A DNA stretch of 64,000 nucleotides from an uncultured Bacilli bacterium (GTDB taxonomy: Bacteria; Bacillota_I; Bacilli_A; RF39; UBA660): positions 1 to 64,000 of the forward strand of contig CAKOLG010000003.1 of NCBI GenBank assembly GCA_934096175.1. The letters run 5' to 3'. The position numbers and the translations under genes were made by a program. The notes under the pieces are model-generated. The model was given only the letters and a program-made list of their open reading frames with translations. It had not been told where the DNA came from and did not search any database. Shown one piece after another: positions 45,667-54,628 of the stretch (positions within the stretch are counted from its first letter, which is position 1; each line of letters opens with the position of its first letter).

Positions 45667-45927
45667 CTATAGAACTACAGCTTCAACTAGTACTTCAACA
45701 AGTTCATATCTTTTAGTTTTAGATAATGGTCTAGTACTAATAATCTTAACTGTGTCTCCTTCTTTTGCTTTATTCAATTCGTCATGAGCTGTATATTTTT
45801 TTGAATATTTAACTCTTTTTCCATAAAGTGGATGCTTTTTATATGTTTCAACTAAAACAGTAATAGTTTTGTCATTTTTTGCACTAACAACTTTACCAAC
45901 TAGTGTTGTTCTTTTAGTTTCTGCCAT
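45667..45927 (-). CDS. rpsQ: ribosomal protein S17
   Basis: 86 residues, OB fold. '[20 protein letters not shown]' and '[19 protein letters not shown]' are S17 signatures. Overlaps the rpmC stop by one base. Confidence 0.98.
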   Translation of the reverse strand: MAETKRTTLVGKVVSAKNDKTITVLVETYKKHPLYGKRVKYSKKYTAHDELNKAKEGDTVKIISTRPLSKTKRYELVEVLVEAVVL

Positions 45928-46145
45928 TATTTTTCGCCTCCATTTTCATTTTTTCTTTCATTTAGAATTGTATTCATTCTAGCTACATTTTTTCTTAATT
46001 CACGAATCCTAGATGGTTTTTCTAATGAACCAGTTGATTGTTTTAATCTTAAATCGAATAATTCTTTTTTTGCTTCTTTAATTTTTGCTTCTAATTCTTC
46101 GTTAGATAAAGCTCTTAGTTCTTTAACTACTTCATTAACCTTCAT
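45927..46145 (-). CDS. rpmC: ribosomal protein L29
   Basis: 72 residues. '[20 protein letters not shown]' and '[18 protein letters not shown]' are typical. ATG at 46145 (GGCGGTG upstream) is preferred over GTG at 46154. It overlaps the end of rplP. Confidence 0.95.
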   Translation of the reverse strand: MKVNEVVKELRALSNEELEAKIKEAKKELFDLRLKQSTGSLEKPSRIRELRKNVARMNTILNERKNENGGEK

Positions 46146-46569
46146 TAGATTCACCGCCTTTATTTTCCTTTTTTACTATTTTACAAGTAATAGGTAATTT
46201 ATGTGATGCAAGTCTTAAAGCTTCTCTAGCGATTGCTTCATCTACACCACCGATTTCAAACATTATTTTTCCTTTTTTAACAACAGCAACCCATTGTTCA
46301 ACACTACCTTTACCTTTACCTTGACGAACGCCTAATGGTTTTTTAGTTAAAGGCATATGTGGGAAAATGTTAATCCATACTTGGCCACCACGTTTCATGA
46401 AACGAGTCATTGCAATACGTGCTGCTTCAATTTGTTGTGCTGTAATCCATGCACCTTCACATGCTGCTAGACCATATTCTCCATAATGAAGTTCTGTATT
46501 TCCTTTAGCACGTCCTTCGTATGATAAACGATGAAGTTTACGATACTTAGTTCTTTTTGGCATCAACAT
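46135..46569 (-). CDS. rplP: ribosomal protein L16
   Basis: 144 residues from [11 protein letters not shown], the usual start of Gram-positive L16; AGGGAG lies 9 nt upstream of this ATG. '[20 protein letters not shown]' is the peptidyl-transferase-proximal motif. It overlaps the rpsC stop by 23 bp. Confidence 0.97.
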   Translation of the reverse strand: MLMPKRTKYRKLHRLSYEGRAKGNTELHYGEYGLAACEGAWITAQQIEAARIAMTRFMKRGGQVWINIFPHMPLTKKPLGVRQGKGKGSVEQWVAVVKKGKIMFEIGGVDEAIAREALRLASHKLPITCKIVKKENKGGESNEG

Positions 46570-47227
46570 TTTTAACATCTCCCTTCGTTACTTTTTTAGT
46601 AGGAAGAATTTCTCCTTTGTAAATCCATACTTTTACACCAATTTTTCCATATGTTGTATTAGCTTCAGCTGTTGCGTAATCAATATCAGCTCTGATTGTG
46701 TGTAATGGAACTGTACCTTCTGTATAACCTTCAGTACGTGCCATTTCAGCTCCACCTAATCTTCCTGAAACTGATGTTTTAATACCTTTTGCTCCAGCCT
46801 TCATTGTATTTCTAATTGCTCTTTTTTGAGCGCTTCTAAATGGTGCTCTTGCTTCAATTTGTTGAGCGATTTGTTCTGCAACTAATTTTGCATTTAAATC
46901 TGGATTTTTAACTTCAATAATTGAAACAAATATTTCTTCATCTACTAATTTTTTTAATTCATTTCTTAATTTTTCAATATCTTCTCCGCCATGTCCGATA
47001 ATAACACCAGGTTTAGCAGTATAAATCTTAACATCTGTTCTTTTTTCAGTTCTTTCAATAACTACAGATGCAACAGCAGCGTCTTTCATTTTGCTAGCTA
47101 AAAATTTACGAATTTTATTATCATTATTTAAAAGATTACCAAATTCTTTTTTGTTAGCAAACCAATTAGCTTCCCAATCTTTATTAACGCCGATTCTTAG
47201 TCCTATTGGATTAACTTTTTGTCCCAT
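46547..47227 (-). CDS. rpsC: ribosomal protein S3
   Basis: 226 residues. '[20 protein letters not shown]' at the start, a KH domain '[18 protein letters not shown]' and '[19 protein letters not shown]' identify S3. Confidence 0.98.
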   Translation of the reverse strand: MGQKVNPIGLRIGVNKDWEANWFANKKEFGNLLNNDNKIRKFLASKMKDAAVASVVIERTEKRTDVKIYTAKPGVIIGHGGEDIEKLRNELKKLVDEEIFVSIIEVKNPDLNAKLVAEQIAQQIEARAPFRSAQKRAIRNTMKAGAKGIKTSVSGRLGGAEMARTEGYTEGTVPLHTIRADIDYATAEANTTYGKIGVKVWIYKGEILPTKKVTKGDVKNVDAKKN

Positions 47228-47228
47228 A

Positions 47229-47573
47229 CTATTTTACCTCCTTATTATCAGATACTTTTACGGTAATATGACTTGTTCTTTTGTCTCTTCTATCAACTTT
47301 TGTTCTTGAACCAAATTTGATTCTTTTTAATACTTGTCCTGGATTAATATAGCATTCAGAGATTACAAGTTCAGATTCATTTGCTCCAAGGTTGTTAACA
47401 GCATTAGCTATTGCAGAGTTTAATACTTTTAAAATCAATTTGCTAGCTTTTGTGTTTGTTGTTTCTAAGATTCCTTGTGCAGTATGTACATCTTTGCCTC
47501 TTATAAGGTCAAGTGTCATTCTAGCTTTACGAGGTGCAATCATTGCGCCTTTATGTATTGCATATGTTTCCAT
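47229..47573 (-). CDS. rplV: ribosomal protein L22
   Basis: 114 residues. '[17 protein letters not shown]' and the tunnel loop region '[20 protein letters not shown]' identify L22. The loop is slightly divergent (usual 'PRARGRA'). Confidence 0.96.
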   Translation of the reverse strand: METYAIHKGAMIAPRKARMTLDLIRGKDVHTAQGILETTNTKASKLILKVLNSAIANAVNNLGANESELVISECYINPGQVLKRIKFGSRTKVDRRDKRTSHITVKVSDNKEVK

Positions 47574-47590
47574 TTACTTACTCTCCCTTC

Positions 47591-47854
47591 CTACTTTTGT
47601 CCAGCATGTCCGCCGAATTTACGTGTTAATGCGAACTCACCTAATTTATGTCCAACCATATCTTCAGTAATATAAACTGGGATAAATTCTTTACCATTAT
47701 GAACAGCTATTGTATGTCCTACAAAATCAGGATAAATAGTTGAACGACGAGACCAAGTTTTAATAACTTCTTTTTTGTTGTTTTTATTTAATTCTTGAAC
47801 CTTTTTAAGTAATCTTTCGAATACATATGGTCCTTTTTTCAAACTTCTTGCCAT
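47591..47854 (-). CDS. rpsS: ribosomal protein S19
   Basis: 87 residues. '[19 protein letters not shown]' and '[20 protein letters not shown]' are S19 hallmarks. Confidence 0.98.
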   Translation of the reverse strand: MARSLKKGPYVFERLLKKVQELNKNNKKEVIKTWSRRSTIYPDFVGHTIAVHNGKEFIPVYITEDMVGHKLGEFALTRKFGGHAGQK

Positions 47855-47866
47855 TATTATTTCCTC

Positions 47867-48697
47867 CTATTTTTTCTTACGACTAACAATTAGCTTGTTA
47901 GATTTCTTCTTACTACTACGAGTTTTAACACCCATAGCTTTTTTACCCCATGGAGTCATTGGTGCTTTACGTCCAACTGGTGTACGTCCTTCACCACCAC
48001 CATGTGGGTGGTCATTAGGGTTCATAACAGAACCACGGTTTGTTGGTCTAACGCCTAAGTGACGAGTACGACCAGCTTTTCCCCAGTTTACTAATTCATA
48101 GTCTTCATTACCAACTACACCGATAGTAGCCATACATGTTCCTAAAACTTTTCTTGTTTCACCAGATTGTAATCTAATTAAAACATATTTGTCTTCACGT
48201 CCTAGAATTTGTGCACTTGTTCCTGCGGCACGACACATTGCAGCGCCTTTACCAGGATTTAGTTCTATGCAGTGTACTGTTGTACCAACTGGAATATTTG
48301 CGATTGGTAAAGCGTTACCTACTTTAATATCTGCATTTGGTCCGCTTTCGATTATTGCACCAACAGTTAAATCTTTTGGAGCAATAATATATCTTTTTTC
48401 TCCATCTCTATAATTGATTAATGCAATATTTGCGTTACGATTTGGATCATATTCAATAGTAGCAACTTTTCCAGTTATACCAGCTTTATCTCTTTTAAAA
48501 TCGATAACTCTGTATTTTTGTTTAGCTCCGCCACCAATGTGACGTACTGTCATTCTACCTTGATTATTTCTTCCACCTGTTTTTGGTTTAGAAACAAGTA
48601 GTGATTTTTCAGGAGTAGAAGTTGTTATTTCAGTATTAGCTAATGTTGTCATCCCACGACGACCATTAGTCGTTGGTTTATAATTTTTTATTGCCAT
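47867..48697 (-). CDS. rplB: ribosomal protein L2
   Basis: 276 residues. '[20 protein letters not shown]' and '[20 protein letters not shown]', with the catalytic-centre His, identify L2. Confidence 0.98.
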   Translation of the reverse strand: MAIKNYKPTTNGRRGMTTLANTEITTSTPEKSLLVSKPKTGGRNNQGRMTVRHIGGGAKQKYRVIDFKRDKAGITGKVATIEYDPNRNANIALINYRDGEKRYIIAPKDLTVGAIIESGPNADIKVGNALPIANIPVGTTVHCIELNPGKGAAMCRAAGTSAQILGREDKYVLIRLQSGETRKVLGTCMATIGVVGNEDYELVNWGKAGRTRHLGVRPTNRGSVMNPNDHPHGGGEGRTPVGRKAPMTPWGKKAMGVKTRSSKKKSNKLIVSRKKK

Positions 48698-48712
48698 TAT
48701 TCTTCACTCCTT

Positions 48713-48988
48713 CTATAGTTCAATTTTGTCGCCATCAGCCAAAGTGATGAACGCTTTTTTATAAGTTTTTGTTTTTCCTGTGTATCTTCCAACTCTTTTA
48801 GCTTTTGATTTAGTATTTAAAGTATTAATTTTAGTTACTTTAACACCAAAAGCTTCTTCAATTGCTTTTTTAATAGCAATTTTATTTGCATCAGCAGCAA
48901 CTTTGAAAGTATAAACATTTTTTTCTGCTTGTGCAGCAGATTTTTCTGTAATTACAGGTGCGATAATAATATCAGTATAATCTTTCAT
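48713..48988 (-). CDS. rplW: ribosomal protein L23
   Basis: 91 residues. '[20 protein letters not shown]' and '[20 protein letters not shown]' identify L23, the docking site for trigger factor and SRP. Start overlaps the rplD stop. Confidence 0.98.
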   Translation of the reverse strand: MKDYTDIIIAPVITEKSAAQAEKNVYTFKVAADANKIAIKKAIEEAFGVKVTKINTLNTKSKAKRVGRYTGKTKTYKKAFITLADGDKIEL

Positions 48989-49611
48989 TATTTAAGTCCC
49001 CCTTCAATTACTTTAACTGCATCTTCGTCAACAACTAAGATATCAGAGTTTACTATGTCATAGCAATTTATTTCGTTAGCCATAATTGCATAAGCATAAC
49101 CTAAATTTCTGCTAGCCATGTATAAATTTTCATTTTCATCGGCAGTAACAAATAATACTTTGCCTGCTAAATCTAATGTTTTTAGTAAGTCTTTAACTTC
49201 TTTTGTTTTTAAAGAATTCAATTTAATGTTATCAACTACTACTAGTTCTTTATCTTGAAATTTATGAGTTAAAGCACTTTTAAGAGCTAAGCTTCTTTCT
49301 TTTTTGTTGATATCAAAAGTGTAATCTCTTGGTGTAACTCCACCAGATATTCCACCACCACGCCATTGTGTAGCACGGATAGAACCTTGTCTTGCTCTAC
49401 CAGTTCCTTTTTGTCTCCATGGTTTTCTTCCACCACCTGAAACTTCAGAACGTGTTTTTGTTTTTGCAGTACCTTGTCTAGTAGCTGCTAATTGTAAGTC
49501 AATTGCTTTTTTTAGAACTATATCATTAGTTTCAATGTTCCATACGCTATCAGCTAAAGTTAAATCTTTTAGTTTTTCACCTTTTATATTAATTAATTGT
49601 ATTTTTGCCAT
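48988..49611 (-). CDS. rplD: ribosomal protein L4
   Basis: 207 residues. '[20 protein letters not shown]' and '[20 protein letters not shown]' are L4 signatures. L4 regulates its own operon in several bacteria, so it may act on the leader at 50717-50840. Confidence 0.98.
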   Translation of the reverse strand: MAKIQLINIKGEKLKDLTLADSVWNIETNDIVLKKAIDLQLAATRQGTAKTKTRSEVSGGGRKPWRQKGTGRARQGSIRATQWRGGGISGGVTPRDYTFDINKKERSLALKSALTHKFQDKELVVVDNIKLNSLKTKEVKDLLKTLDLAGKVLFVTADENENLYMASRNLGYAYAIMANEINCYDIVNSDILVVDEDAVKVIEGGLK

Positions 49612-49634
49612 ATTAGATCACCTTTCTAAGTAAA

Positions 49635-50393
49635 TTACTTACTTTCTCCTTGGTTTTCTTCTGTAGCTTCTACAACCTCAGCATTTTCTGCTACTGGAGT
49701 TGAGTTTTCTACAACTTCATCAACTACTGTTTGTTCAACATAGCTTAAGATTTCTTTTGGTTCATTAGAACCATTTTTCTTAACAGATGTTTTGATTAAA
49801 ACTAAAGATTGTTTAGCTCCTGGAATATTTCCACTAACTAAAATATAATTTTCTGCAGCATTTACTTCAATTATTTCAAGATTTTGGATTGTTGTTGTTT
49901 CAACACCCATGTGTCCTGGTAATTTTTTACCTTTCAAAACATGCATTGGTAGCATTGTTCCTAGTGAACCAGGTCTTCTGTGATAACGTGAACCGTGAGC
50001 CATTGGGCCTCTTGATTGATTCCAGCGTTTGATAACACCTTCAGTACCATGTCCTTTACTAGTACCAGTTACGTCAACATATTCACCAGCAGTGAACACA
50101 TTAGCGCTAATAGTATCTCCTAAGTTATAAGTGCCTTCGTAATCACGAATTTCTTTTAAGTAGCGCTTAGGAGTTGTGCTTGCTTTTTTAGCATGACCTA
50201 TGCTAGCTTTACTAGCGTTTTTTTCTTTCTTATCTACTGTAGCTAATTGAATTGCATTGTAGCCATCTGTTTCAACAGTTTTGATTTGTGTTACAACATT
50301 TGGTTCAATTGAAACAACTGTTACAGGAATAAGTTTTCCATCTTTTGTGAAGACTTGAGTCATTCCGACTTTACGTCCTAAGATTCCTTTCAT
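49635..50393 (-). CDS. rplC: ribosomal protein L3 with acidic C-terminal tail
   Basis: 252 residues, longer than the common 205-210. The L3 body is clear ('[20 protein letters not shown]', '[20 protein letters not shown]'), then from about 207 comes an acidic Glu/Val/Asn tail that has no counterpart in ordinary L3. Confidence 0.96.
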   Translation of the reverse strand: MKGILGRKVGMTQVFTKDGKLIPVTVVSIEPNVVTQIKTVETDGYNAIQLATVDKKEKNASKASIGHAKKASTTPKRYLKEIRDYEGTYNLGDTISANVFTAGEYVDVTGTSKGHGTEGVIKRWNQSRGPMAHGSRYHRRPGSLGTMLPMHVLKGKKLPGHMGVETTTIQNLEIIEVNAAENYILVSGNIPGAKQSLVLIKTSVKKNGSNEPKEILSYVEQTVVDEVVENSTPVAENAEVVEATEENQGESK

Positions 50394-50410
50394 TTCTTTA
50401 CCTCCGTTTA

Positions 50411-50716
50411 TTATTTTATGTTAATAGCTACGCCACTTGGTATATCTAAGTGTGCTAAAGCTTCAACAGTCTCTTTTGTTGGATTCTTGATATCGATTAG
50501 TCTTTTATGAGTACGACTTTCGAATTGTTCTCTTGAATCTTTGTATTTGTGAACCGCTCTTAATACTGTAACTTTTTCTACTTCAGTAGGAAGAGGTACT
50601 GGTCCAACAACTACGCCTCCAGTTCTTTTAACAGTTTCTACTATTTTTCCACAAGCTTGATCAAGAACTCTATGATCATAAGCTTTTAGAGTAATACGAA
50701 CTTTGTTACTTGACAT
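50411..50716 (-). CDS. rpsJ: ribosomal protein S10
   Basis: 101 residues. '[20 protein letters not shown]' and '[20 protein letters not shown]' identify S10 (NusE). First gene of the operon, with AAAGGAGG upstream. Confidence 0.98.
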   Translation of the reverse strand: MSSNKVRITLKAYDHRVLDQACGKIVETVKRTGGVVVGPVPLPTEVEKVTVLRAVHKYKDSREQFESRTHKRLIDIKNPTKETVEALAHLDIPSGVAINIK

Positions 50717-50840
50717 TGTAATGTCCTCCTTTCGCCTATATCTAATATAGACTTGCTCCGCAATGAATTCCCCGTCAAAGAAAGAATTTTACAACTCTTC
50801 CTAGTGTATCGGCAACCTCACACATCTAAGCAGTCATACA
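50717..50840 (-). promoter_or_regulatory. S10 operon leader
   Basis: About 120 nt of untranslated RNA between promoter and rpsJ with several short inverted repeats (for example TCTATATTAGATATAGG). The position and length fit a ribosomal-protein-controlled leader, though no known class is recognised. Confidence 0.45.
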
Positions 50841-50846
50841 AAAACG

Positions 50847-50875
50847 ATTATAGCAAAGGAGCTAAGGAAATGCAA
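50847..50875 (-). promoter_or_regulatory. promoter of the S10-spc-alpha operon
   Basis: TTGCAT (50870-50875), a 17-bp spacer ending TGC and TATAAT (50847-50852) on the minus strand: a strong extended -10 promoter. It is located immediately after the gpmI-like gene's terminator. Confidence 0.8.
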
Positions 50876-50896
50876 GCAAAAATTGCATTTTTTCAA

Positions 50897-50939
50897 CAAA
50901 AAAATACCGATTATTCTTCTATGAATAAATTTTCGGTAT
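50897..50939 (-). terminator. terminator spanning the end of the gpmI-like gene
   Basis: On the minus strand ATACCGA (50939-50933) pairs with TCGGTAT (50910-50904), then a T run. The 5' arm is in codons for the last dozen residues and the 3' arm follows the stop. Confidence 0.7.
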
Positions 50940-52413
50940 CTTTCATTTCTTTTGGCAAGGAAATATCCATGTATTTTAAAATTGTTGGAGCCACATTTGT
51001 CAAATTCCCATTTTTTAGTTTTACCTTTTTGTCCAATATTATAAATGGAACGGGATTATCGGTATTTTTAGTTATAATATTGTTTTTTCTGTCAATAATT
51101 GTATCTGCTTTGCCGTGGCTACCCAAGATTATTACTTTATAAAAATTTTCTTCTGCTACTTCAAGGAGTTTTCCTAAACACACATCAACAGCTTGCAAGC
51201 TATTAATGGTAGCTTGGTAATTTCCAGTATGACCAACAGAGTCGGCATTAGCAAAGTTAACAAAAATAATATCATAATCTTTTTCCATGCATTTTATTGC
51301 CGTTTTGGCAACCGTAAGTGCATTCATTTCTGGTTTTAAGTCAAATCTTTCAACCATCGGGCTATCTACGATATAAACATCGCTATTTGCGTAACTTGTT
51401 TTTTTAGAACCGTTAAAATAGTAAGTGAGAGACGGTCTTTTAACACTTTCAACTATTTTAGCTTCGGATACTCCTAATTCTTGCATGTATTCGCTTATGG
51501 GATTAGTAATTTTTTCTTCTTCAAAAAAATAGTTTTTGTTATATTTTTTATCTATTTCAAAGAGACTATATATTTCAATTGATACCTTGCGAATAGGGAA
51601 CTCTATAAAATCATCTTTGGTAAGAGCTTCTAAAAGTGGTTCTTGGTTAAATTTACTAAAGTTTAAGAAAAGAACAACGTCTCCATCGCTAATTCGTTGG
51701 TAATTAGAAGTTTTTAGAGGTGGTATATATGTATCGTTTAATTTTTTTTGATAGCACAAATTAATCATTTGCTCAAGATTATTAACTTCAATACCATCGC
51801 CAAATAATAGTAAATTATAAAACATTTTCGTCCTTTTGTAATCTTTAGTTTCATCTAAAGCGTAATATCTTCCACATAATGATGATATACATATTTTATT
51901 ATCAAGTAATGGTTCAATGTTTTGTAAATATGAATTAAGAGAATTTTTATCGCTATCAATTCCATCAGAAATTAAATCTAAATATATTTTGTTAAGGAAA
52001 TTTTGTTCTTTTAATATAGTCAATATTTTACTTAAATAGTTAATATGTGAAGATACTCCACCATCGGAAAGGAGAAATAAGATATGTAAATTTCCTCCGT
52101 GTTCTTTAAGAGAGTTGACCATTTTTATAAAATTTGCATTTTCTTTAAGTTGGTTATTAGATAGTTGTTCATTTATTTGAGACAGTTTATGTTTGATAGG
52201 GCGGCCAGCACCAATTATTTTGTGGCCAAAGGTACTATCAATAGTCGCTTCTTTAGTAATGCCTAAAGCTTTATCAGAAGTTTTTAGTAAACAATGGGGG
52301 TAATTATTCCATGCATTAATAAAATTACTCATACCAGCATTTTTAATAGCATTTCCATATGAGTCTTCTCGCATGCCAAAACCATCTAAAATAATAGTTA
52401 AAATTTTTTTCAT
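50911..52413 (-). CDS. GpmI-like protein, apparently catalytically inactive
   Basis: 500 residues with the full fold of cofactor-independent phosphoglycerate mutase: metal-site Asp10 in 'LDGFG', Ser60 in 'DSTFGHKIIGAGR', Asp391/His395 in 'ANADSVGHTGN'. Many family-essential residues are changed: 'SDGGVHSH' reads SDGGVSSH, the phosphate-binding 'NFRPDR' reads NFSKFN, 'PSPKV' (catalytic Lys) reads DSPMV, 'ADHGN' reads GSHGK, and the metal His of 'HTTNPVPF' reads NTDNPVPF. Such a protein can hardly be a mutase; a regulator or relic is likely. Located in a cluster with spo0A-like, pgk and gap genes; a true gpm gene must lie elsewhere. Confidence 0.85.
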   Translation of the reverse strand: MKKILTIILDGFGMREDSYGNAIKNAGMSNFINAWNNYPHCLLKTSDKALGITKEATIDSTFGHKIIGAGRPIKHKLSQINEQLSNNQLKENANFIKMVNSLKEHGGNLHILFLLSDGGVSSHINYLSKILTILKEQNFLNKIYLDLISDGIDSDKNSLNSYLQNIEPLLDNKICISSLCGRYYALDETKDYKRTKMFYNLLLFGDGIEVNNLEQMINLCYQKKLNDTYIPPLKTSNYQRISDGDVVLFLNFSKFNQEPLLEALTKDDFIEFPIRKVSIEIYSLFEIDKKYNKNYFFEEEKITNPISEYMQELGVSEAKIVESVKRPSLTYYFNGSKKTSYANSDVYIVDSPMVERFDLKPEMNALTVAKTAIKCMEKDYDIIFVNFANADSVGHTGNYQATINSLQAVDVCLGKLLEVAEENFYKVIILGSHGKADTIIDRKNNIITKNTDNPVPFIILDKKVKLKNGNLTNVAPTILKYMDISLPKEMKDTENLFIEE

Positions 52414-52487
52414 ATAATCATGCTCCTACATAAATATAGCATACTCTTCGTGATAACTCACGCTTTTTTGTGTTTTTTGCGTAGCAT

Positions 52488-52522
52488 AAAAAAATTGCTT
52501 TTAACTAATTGTTAATAAGCAA
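52488..52522 (-). terminator. terminator enclosing the Spo0A-like gene stop
   Basis: TTGCTT...AAGCAA with inner TTAAC/GTTAA on the minus strand, the TAA stop inside, then a T run. Confidence 0.7.
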
Positions 52523-53273
52523 CTCTTCCTTCTTCGAGCATTAATTTATCTACAATTATAGCAATAAATTCGCCATTGGTAGGTTTGGTTTTATAATAGT
52601 CTACGCAATTGGAAAATAGATCGTTTGAGTATTCGTAGTTGCCTCTATCCCAGCCTGTTTCAATAGCACTCCTAATAGATCTTTCTATGCAGCTTTCTTT
52701 TTTGCTAAAAGCAACAGATACCATTGGATATATTTCTTTGGTGATGCTAGTGAGTAATCTAGGATTTAGATAGCATTCATAAATTGCTTTTCTTAAATAA
52801 TGAAAGCCATTTTTGTCTGGTGCAATCCCTAGTTTTTTTAACATTTCTGCTATTTTTTCATAAGTATTTATTTTGTGATAATTGTATTTTTCTTTTTTAT
52901 TATTTATTTCTTGTAAGGATATTATTAATTCTTCTATTTTGTAATTTTTAGGTATTATATTAAAAATTTGATATTTAGATTCTGATAAGTTATAACAATC
53001 TAGTTTTATATTATCGATTATGATTGTTCTAGATAATAATATTTCATCATCATATTTTTTTAATAAATCTAGAACATTTTCATCTTCTAATGTTCCATCA
53101 ACAATTATAGCATCTATTTTATTTTGTTTGTCATTTATTATTTTTAAAGCTTCTTTGTAATTATAAGCTTCATATTTAATTTTTATTTCGGTGCTTCTTT
53201 TACTAAATTCTTCTTTTAAAATACTGATTTCTTTCTTACTACATACTACTAATGTGTTTATTTCATTTTTCAT
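52512..53273 (-). CDS. Spo0A-like regulator with degenerate receiver
   Basis: 253 residues. The C-terminal part (about 135-253) is clearly the Spo0A DNA-binding domain: 'LGIAPDKNGFHYLRKAIYEC', 'LLTSITKEIYPMVSVAF', 'ERSIRSAIETGWDRGNYEY' and 'KPTNGEFIAIIVDKLMLEEG'. The N-terminal half has receiver length and keeps an Asp (59, 'IIVDGTLED') at the phosphoacceptor place, but the acidic pair is replaced by 'VVCSKKE'. Phosphorylation by a phosphorelay is therefore doubtful. It may act constitutively or through another signal. Lies between pgk and the gpmI-like gene. Confidence 0.9.
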   Translation of the reverse strand: MKNEINTLVVCSKKEISILKEEFSKRSTEIKIKYEAYNYKEALKIINDKQNKIDAIIVDGTLEDENVLDLLKKYDDEILLSRTIIIDNIKLDCYNLSESKYQIFNIIPKNYKIEELIISLQEINNKKEKYNYHKINTYEKIAEMLKKLGIAPDKNGFHYLRKAIYECYLNPRLLTSITKEIYPMVSVAFSKKESCIERSIRSAIETGWDRGNYEYSNDLFSNCVDYYKTKPTNGEFIAIIVDKLMLEEGRVAY

Positions 53274-53321
53274 ATGTGTCCCATCCTTTTATTTTATTAT
53301 AATCATTTAATAATAGATTTT

Positions 53322-53328
53322 TGTCGAT
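53322..53328. promoter_or_regulatory. near-consensus 0A box before the Spo0A-like gene
   Basis: TGTCGAT on the plus strand, one base from the Spo0A box TGTCGAA, about 50 bp upstream of the regulator's own start. Autoregulation is possible; the match is short. Confidence 0.3.
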
Positions 53329-53343
53329 TTATGTTTGGATTTG

Positions 53344-54531
53344 TTATTCATCACTTATATTGTCAATGCAAGGTAAACTACCATTGATTATATATTCTAG
53401 TGTAGCTCCACCACCAGTAGATAGAAACGTAAAATATTCTTCCAGGTTAAAGTGTTTAACAGCACTTACGCCATCGCCACCACCAACTATTTTAATAGCT
53501 TTGGATGCAGCTATACTATTTAATATTTCTCTTGTACCATTGGCATATTTAATGTCCTCATACTTTCCTGCAGTACCATTAACAAAAATTGTAGCCGATT
53601 GTTCAATTATTTGTTTATATTTTTCGATAGTTTTAACGCCAATATCATAAATGATATCATCGTCACCAATTTGGTCAATTGGAACAATATTAACAAAATC
53701 TTCGTTATATTCTCGGCCTATTATTGCATCAACAGGAAGCATAATTTTATTTTTATTATTAATTAAGAATTGTTTAATTCGATTGATGGTTTCAGGATCT
53801 GTTGTTCTGAGTGAACTGCCAACATTAAAGCCCAAAGCGTGTAAACAAGAGTTAGCTATTCCTCCTGTAATTAACAAGTGATCACATTTAGGAAGTAAAG
53901 ATTCAATTAAATCTACTTTGTCTTCTACCTTCGCACCACCCATTACGATTGTAAATGGTTTAGTAGCGTTTAAAATATGCTGATCTAACATTTCTATTTC
54001 GTGTTGAACAAGAAAACCGATACAATTTGGTAAGTAGTTAGCAACCCCATAGGTTGAAGCATGTTTACGATGAGCAGAACCAAAGGCATCAAAACAATAA
54101 ATATCCGCTAGACTAGCCCAATATTCAGACAATTGAGCATCGTTTGTGCTTTCTAATTTATCAGGAACGTCTTCAAATCTAGTATTTTCTAAAAAAAGTA
54201 TTTCCCCAGGATTAAGAGAATTTATTTTTAATGCTAAATTTATATTTCTAGTTTGAGGTGAAAAAAATATTTTAGTTTTAATTAGTTTTTGTAAATGAGC
54301 AGCTACTATTTGTAAGGAGTTATTTGCTTTATCTTCTTCTTTTTTAACTTTGCCAAAATGAGATAGAATTATTATTTTAGCTCCATTATTTATTAAATAA
54401 TTAATAGTGTTTAAGGACGCCATAATTTTACTATCGTCTAATATTTTATTATTTTTTATAGGAACATTAAAATCGCATCTTAATAAAACTTTTTTATTTT
54501 TTACATCCATGTCTTGTATTTTTCTCTTCAT
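53344..54531 (-). CDS. pgk: phosphoglycerate kinase, divergent
   Basis: 395 residues, the usual Pgk length. 'KKVLLRCDFNVPIKNN', 'LENTRFED', 'FGSAHRKHAS', 'GGAKVEDKVDLIESLL' and 'STGGGATLEYI' are conserved. Two normally invariant places differ: the substrate-binding 'SHLGRP' reads SHFGKV (Arg to Lys), and 'NGPMGVFE' reads NGTAGKYE. It makes ATP from 1,3-bisphosphoglycerate in glycolysis if active. ATG at 54531 has AGGTGA 5 nt upstream. The terminator after gap separates it from gap, and it has its own promoter. Confidence 0.9.
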   Translation of the reverse strand: MKRKIQDMDVKNKKVLLRCDFNVPIKNNKILDDSKIMASLNTINYLINNGAKIIILSHFGKVKKEEDKANNSLQIVAAHLQKLIKTKIFFSPQTRNINLALKINSLNPGEILFLENTRFEDVPDKLESTNDAQLSEYWASLADIYCFDAFGSAHRKHASTYGVANYLPNCIGFLVQHEIEMLDQHILNATKPFTIVMGGAKVEDKVDLIESLLPKCDHLLITGGIANSCLHALGFNVGSSLRTTDPETINRIKQFLINNKNKIMLPVDAIIGREYNEDFVNIVPIDQIGDDDIIYDIGVKTIEKYKQIIEQSATIFVNGTAGKYEDIKYANGTREILNSIAASKAIKIVGGGDGVSAVKHFNLEEYFTFLSTGGGATLEYIINGSLPCIDNISDE

Positions 54532-54547
54532 ATCGGTCACCTATTTT

Positions 54548-54576
54548 ATTATAAGTTATGTATCATTGATGTTCAA
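54548..54576 (-). promoter_or_regulatory. promoter of pgk
   Basis: TTGAAC (54571-54576), 17-bp spacer, TATAAT (54548-54553) on the minus strand. Confidence 0.75.
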
Positions 54577-54600
54577 ACTAACTTGACTGTTCTTTACATA

Positions 54601-54627
54601 AAAAAAGTGTCTATTAGACACTTTTTT
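54601..54627 (-). terminator. terminator between gap and pgk
   Basis: AAAAAAGTGTC/GACACTTTTTT stem over a short loop, one base after the gap stop on the minus strand. Confidence 0.9.
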
Positions 54628-54628
54628 G

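Noticed and set aside
47392..47675. Two overlapping plus-strand frames
   Set aside because: Antisense to rplV and rpsS.
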